Source: Ciona intestinalis (Eukaryota; Chordata; Ascidiacea; Phlebobranchia; Cionidae). From it: a stretch of 64,000 nucleotides of DNA. Shown here in pieces: positions 61,101 through 64,000 of the stretch. The notes under the pieces are model-generated. The model was not told the origin of the DNA, ran no database searches, and saw only the letters and a list, made by a program, of their open reading frames with translations. The position numbers and the translations under genes are program-made. Where the stretch lies: positions 731,948-795,947 of the forward strand of contig NC_020175.2 of assembly GCF_000224145.3 (NCBI RefSeq), given 5' to 3'. Numbering within the stretch: position 1 is the stretch's first letter; every line of letters starts with the position of its first letter.

Positions 61101-61812
61101 GTGCCCGCAAGTATATCAAATAAGATTTCATATTCCTATTTCGGGTAACTCCCATAGGCCGTTATTATTTGTTTAAAACACAATCAGGATATTTGAATAT
61201 TATGTGCTAAAAATGTCCGACCTTACCCCACAGTACTATACAGTGAGTGGGGTGAGACAGAACATGTTTTCATTCTATTTTCTCGTCCCATTTTACGTTA
61301 ACAAATACTTTTATGTTTCAAAGAACACGTTGAAAAGGTCTTCATCAGTAACGGAGGTGTCCGAACAGTTTTACGCCATTGAGACCACTTCGAATGCCAG
61401 TGTAGTAAAGAAGATACAGAACCCTCGTGAATTATTTGTGTCTGGGAGCTCAAGAAGGTCCAGCAATCTCTTAAGTTCCTGTGACGACTTTGACAGCGTT
61501 GCTGCTAATGTATCAGCCCGCAGGCTCCGTCGAAAATCAAAGTTGCTTTGGAAAGAGTTTACCGCAGCTCGAAGTTTATTTACAGTTATCGGACTTTTCG
61601 CTTTGTGTTGGCTACCAGTTCATATTATTAATTGCATTACTCTGTATTGTCCGGACTGCCGTCGACCAGACTGGCTTATGGACTTGGCGGTCCTTCTTTC
61701 CCATGCCAATTCTATGGTAAACCCTGTAGTGTATGCGTTCCGCTTGCGAGAAATGAAAGGAGCTTTACGCAAACTGTTGGTCAAGTATATGAAAACTCTA
61801 ACCTGCAAGTAA
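58152..61812 (+). CDS. Adenosine-receptor-like GPCR, copy 2
   Basis: Seven exons: 58152-58229, 58702-58915, 59168-59342, 59725-59838, 60224-60353, 60642-60842 and 61324-61812 (TAA). They total 1401 bases, 466 residues. The N-terminus MDEMLNETLNLTSNSS carries several N-glycosylation sites. TM1-2 ([38 protein letters not shown]), TM3 with IDRFVAIHFHLR (again DRF), ECL2 [20 protein letters not shown]6 FALCWLPVHIINC and TM7 [19 protein letters not shown] identify the adenosine receptor family. Exons 3 and 5 have exactly the same lengths (175 and 130) and phases as in copy 1, so the genes are tandem duplicates; the third intracellular loop is shorter here. The exon 2 donor (GTAAAG at 58916) adds two residues compared with copy 1; an alternative GT six bases earlier would match copy 1. 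The last acceptor (CAAAG at 61323) directly follows a MITE remnant. Confidence 0.94.
58252..58440 (+). mobile_element. MITE, family B, intron 1 of adenosine receptor copy 2
   Basis: GTTTTGTGGGGTAAGATGGT to GCATGGCCCATCTTACCCAA. Copy 1 also has a MITE just after its first exon, but the copies differ. Confidence 0.75.
60878..61090 (+). mobile_element. MITE, family A, with internal tandem duplication
   Basis: CTGTGGGGTAAGTTGGGACA to CCCATCTTCCCCATCCTATT; ACGATTAGTTGTTTGAAAGT is present twice in a row. Confidence 0.8.
61130..61310 (-). mobile_element. Two MITE fragments abutting the last acceptor of adenosine receptor copy 2
   Basis: A right half (ending TTACCCCACAGTACTATACA near 61245) is followed by a left-end fragment (GAGTGGGGTGAGACAGAACA, then TTTTCTCGTCCCATTTTACG), which stops about 15 bases before the acceptor at 61323. 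Confidence 0.65.
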
Positions 61813-61827
61813 TGCGGGTGTGGTATA

Positions 61828-61886
61828 ACTTCTTAGTCAGACTTCTTAGTCAATCAGACTTCTTAGTCTTCTCAGACTTCTTAGTC
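61828..61886 (+). repeat. Short tandem repeat in the copy 2 3' UTR
   Basis: Four copies of ACTTCTTAGTC, spaced 13 to 19 bases apart, begin 16 bases after the stop codon. Confidence 0.85.
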
Positions 61887-61978
61887 AATTCGCCCGTGGT
61901 ACATATTTTCATGCCTTCAAGTTCTTGTACAGTGTCAAGTAAAAGTGATTTCGTACGTGAAATATTTTATACTTCTCC

Positions 61979-61984
61979 AATAAA
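61979..61984 (+). terminator. Polyadenylation signal, adenosine receptor copy 2
   Basis: AATAAA about 165 bases after the stop at 61812, preceded by CTTCTCC. Confidence 0.65.
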
Positions 61985-62439
61985 ATTATTTTAAACTACG
62001 AAAACTGGTTCAGTTTAAATACTTCCCGATTTTATTAATGCTTGGAATCAACTTGATTTTGTCATAGATACCTAAACATATGTTTAGGTCAAAGTTAGTT
62101 TAGGTATCTATGATTTTGTTGCGTAGTGTCATGCTTGAGCGCTTGGTGTGTACGAAGACAGATGACAGACGCAAACTTGTGACCATAGTACACTAACTAT
62201 GTTGTGACTCTCTTCATTGACGTAAATACGAACAAGGTTTAAGTACAACTAGTACGAGAAAAACATATTTTGCTCTGTGTACACTAGAGTACTTTAAAAT
62301 TGCGTATGTATGTATTTATTTTAGTGGTTACATTTACAAACTTGTACGTTTAGGTATTCAAATATTTAGGGTACCGTTACGTTGTTTAGTTATTTAATTT
62401 CAAGGAAGGTGGTAACTGTTTGCAGATGTGTAAGCCATA
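61985..62439. other. Intergenic before PPP1R37-like gene
   Basis: It holds a strong inverted repeat at 62054-62119 and otherwise no structure that I can name. It should include the promoter of the PPP1R37-like gene. Confidence 0.5.
62054..62119. repeat. Hairpin insertion with nested palindrome and flanking direct repeats
   Basis: Perfect 15-base arms (CATAGATACCTAAAC at 62063-62077 and its complement at 62098-62112) enclose a loop; the left arm itself runs into the perfect palindrome ACCTAAACATATGTTTAGGT. The whole is bracketed by TGATTTTGT at 62054-62062 and 62111-62119. Confidence 0.85.
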
Positions 62440-63359
62440 ATGGCCGAATCTGAAGCATTTAATGGAGACCAGAACGATGCATCTATAAAGGCAATGTCAC
62501 TAAATTCACCTGAAGTTCCAATAAATAAAGGAGACAACATAAGTGAAAACGATTCAGGTATTTTGTGGATGTAAAGACATTTTTGTGAACAAGCAGTCAA
62601 ACGCTTCAACTGTAATTTTCAGTTTTCGTTTCATTCCCTTTTTAGATTTGTAAAATGAAATATTTTATAGATAAGGCACTTTATAGTGAATAAATAAATA
62701 AAAGTAAGAAATGGTATGTTTTGTATATTTGTCAGATTTTAAACTAAAATGTTCAGTTTTGATTTGGCGCTGTATAATTAGGTTTGTTTAGAGTATGGCT
62801 ATTGTAAATGAGTTCGCTTAAGAACAATCTTTTACGAAATGGTTAAAAAACCTCTGCCACTGTGTTATTCCTATCGTACTCTATTATTTGTCTCTTAAAA
62901 CCAAAGTCTGCTGATCCAGTAACTTAGTGTCAATGATATAACCCTTAAAATTTAGTATTTTATCCGTAGTATAAGTGTAACATCTCATTCATGCACCAAG
63001 CTTGTTACTGTATCTCTAACATATCATTTTGTTGTCTACATATGCGCATATATGTTTTCTTTTTGTTTTTTTACACACTGGCATACGGTTTGTTAAAGAT
63101 CGCAACATTAAATTTTAAATAAAAATTTTCAGTTTTATTTGTTACAGTCTTATAAGCTTACTCTGTTTTACACGAAACTAATGTTACGTTTTTCCCTCAG
63201 ATGGAGTGCCAAAATTGAGAGTTCCTTTTCGTTCTGTGAACAGCATACTGAATCTTTCAAGGGAGGAGAAAAATAAAAACGAATCACGGAGAGTTTCTTT
63301 TCCAGATGATGACAAGATTATTAGTGGGTATGGTGAACCAAGAAACCCATGGGCCCAAG
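62440..63359 (+). CDS. PPP1R37: PPP1R37-like protein phosphatase 1 regulator, N-terminal part
   Basis: Two exons, 62440-62557 (ATG at 62440) and 63201-63359, joined in phase and ending with a phase-1 donor; the gene continues beyond the window. The first exon is acidic and unstructured (MAESEAFNGDQNDASIKAM). The second holds RRVSFPDDDKIISGYGEPRN followed by PWAQ, which matches the N-terminus of vertebrate PPP1R37/LRRC68 (RRVSFPSDEDIVSG..EP.DPW). RVSF is the PP1-docking motif of the RVxF type. The leucine-rich repeats of the family would lie to the right of the window. In known members the protein binds and inhibits PP1; the assignment rests on this short but distinctive block. Confidence 0.8.
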
Positions 63360-64000
63360 GTAAGTGTAAACTGTAAATAATTAATGTGGTTACCAAATCA
63401 ACAACTGCATGTCTCTATCCTATTCCCAATACATATTGAAACATTTTAAAATATATTTCTATAAATTTCTATTAAATAAACAAATTTTGCACATACTGTT
63501 AAATTTATTTATTAAAATTAAATGGGGCCATATTCTATACAACATGTCTCTCTTTCCAATCTGTATTATTTACCATTTAGCAATTTGTATACTATTAGCA
63601 TATTTAAAGATTGGCTTATTATAAGCATATTAAACAATTTTGCAAATAATATATTATAGCTTTAAAATGCATCTGCAACTGGTATTCATGGATTATTTAT
63701 AAATCTACGGTCATACCTAGTACTTACCAATAAATAATAAATTGTTTAGAAATGCTCTAAAAAATAGCATATTGGCATATTTGTTTTGCACCAAATCCTG
63801 CATCATTATTTGATTATTTGTTAGTGTTACACTCATACATACTACACATTGTACCCAGATAGCAAGAATATTTACATAGGTTATCATACAAATCCCATAG
63901 CATGCTAGATATTACAGGGCATACCCATGTTTGTGCCTATGTATGTATTTCACCATATTTATGTTAAAACTTTACATTTCTGCCCAGCTAAAACAACATC
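63360..64000. other. Intron of the PPP1R37-like gene
   Basis: AT-rich sequence after the exon 2 donor at 63360, up to the window end. No further exon with LRR character is seen. Confidence 0.6.

Overview
The window looks like nuclear DNA from a solitary ascidian, most likely Ciona of the intestinalis/robusta type. The evidence is AT-rich sequence, compact multi-exon genes with short introns, chordate-type gene families (terminal complement-like, JAM/CTX-like V-C2 Ig receptor, adenosine receptors, PHF14, SUGP1) and many copies of short terminal-inverted-repeat MITEs and tRNA-derived SINEs. I assembled gene models by hand from reading frames, splice signals and intron phase. For every multi-exon model except the last exon of the Ig receptor, phases close exactly.

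Left part (1-11.5 kb): two minus-strand genes. The first (658-3529, running off the left edge) encodes the N-terminal part of a nose-resistant-to-fluoxetine-like membrane acyltransferase. The second (4384-10055) is a 12-exon, 588-residue C6-like MACPF protein with order TSP1-TSP1-LDLa-MACPF-EGF and none of the C-terminal CCP/FIM modules of vertebrate C6. A second copy of its signal-peptide exon, with part of its upstream region, lies 1.3 kb further upstream. One internal splice acceptor and the adjoining codons match the end of a MITE.

Middle (13-32 kb): an unrecognised 280-residue protein (+); UBE2J2-like ER ubiquitin-conjugating enzyme (-); an intronless SUGP1-like splicing factor (-) without SURP domains; ribosomal protein L27A (+), divergent from SUGP1; and a 21-exon PHF14-like chromatin reader of 1335 residues (-), tail-to-tail with RPL27A.

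Right part (33-64 kb): a two-Ig-domain JAM/CTX-like receptor (+), divergent from PHF14; about 11 kb with no confident gene, holding MITEs, SINEs, a 50-N assembly gap and one 51-codon small ORF followed at once by AATAAA; two tandem adenosine-receptor-like GPCR genes (51562-56169 and 58152-61812) with matching exon plans; and the first two coding exons of a PPP1R37-like PP1 regulator running off the right edge.

The genes do not form one pathway. Two have immune or adhesion character (C6-like, Ig receptor) and the GPCR pair is a clear tandem duplication. The recurrent theme is MITE ends next to, and in one case overlapping, splice acceptors.
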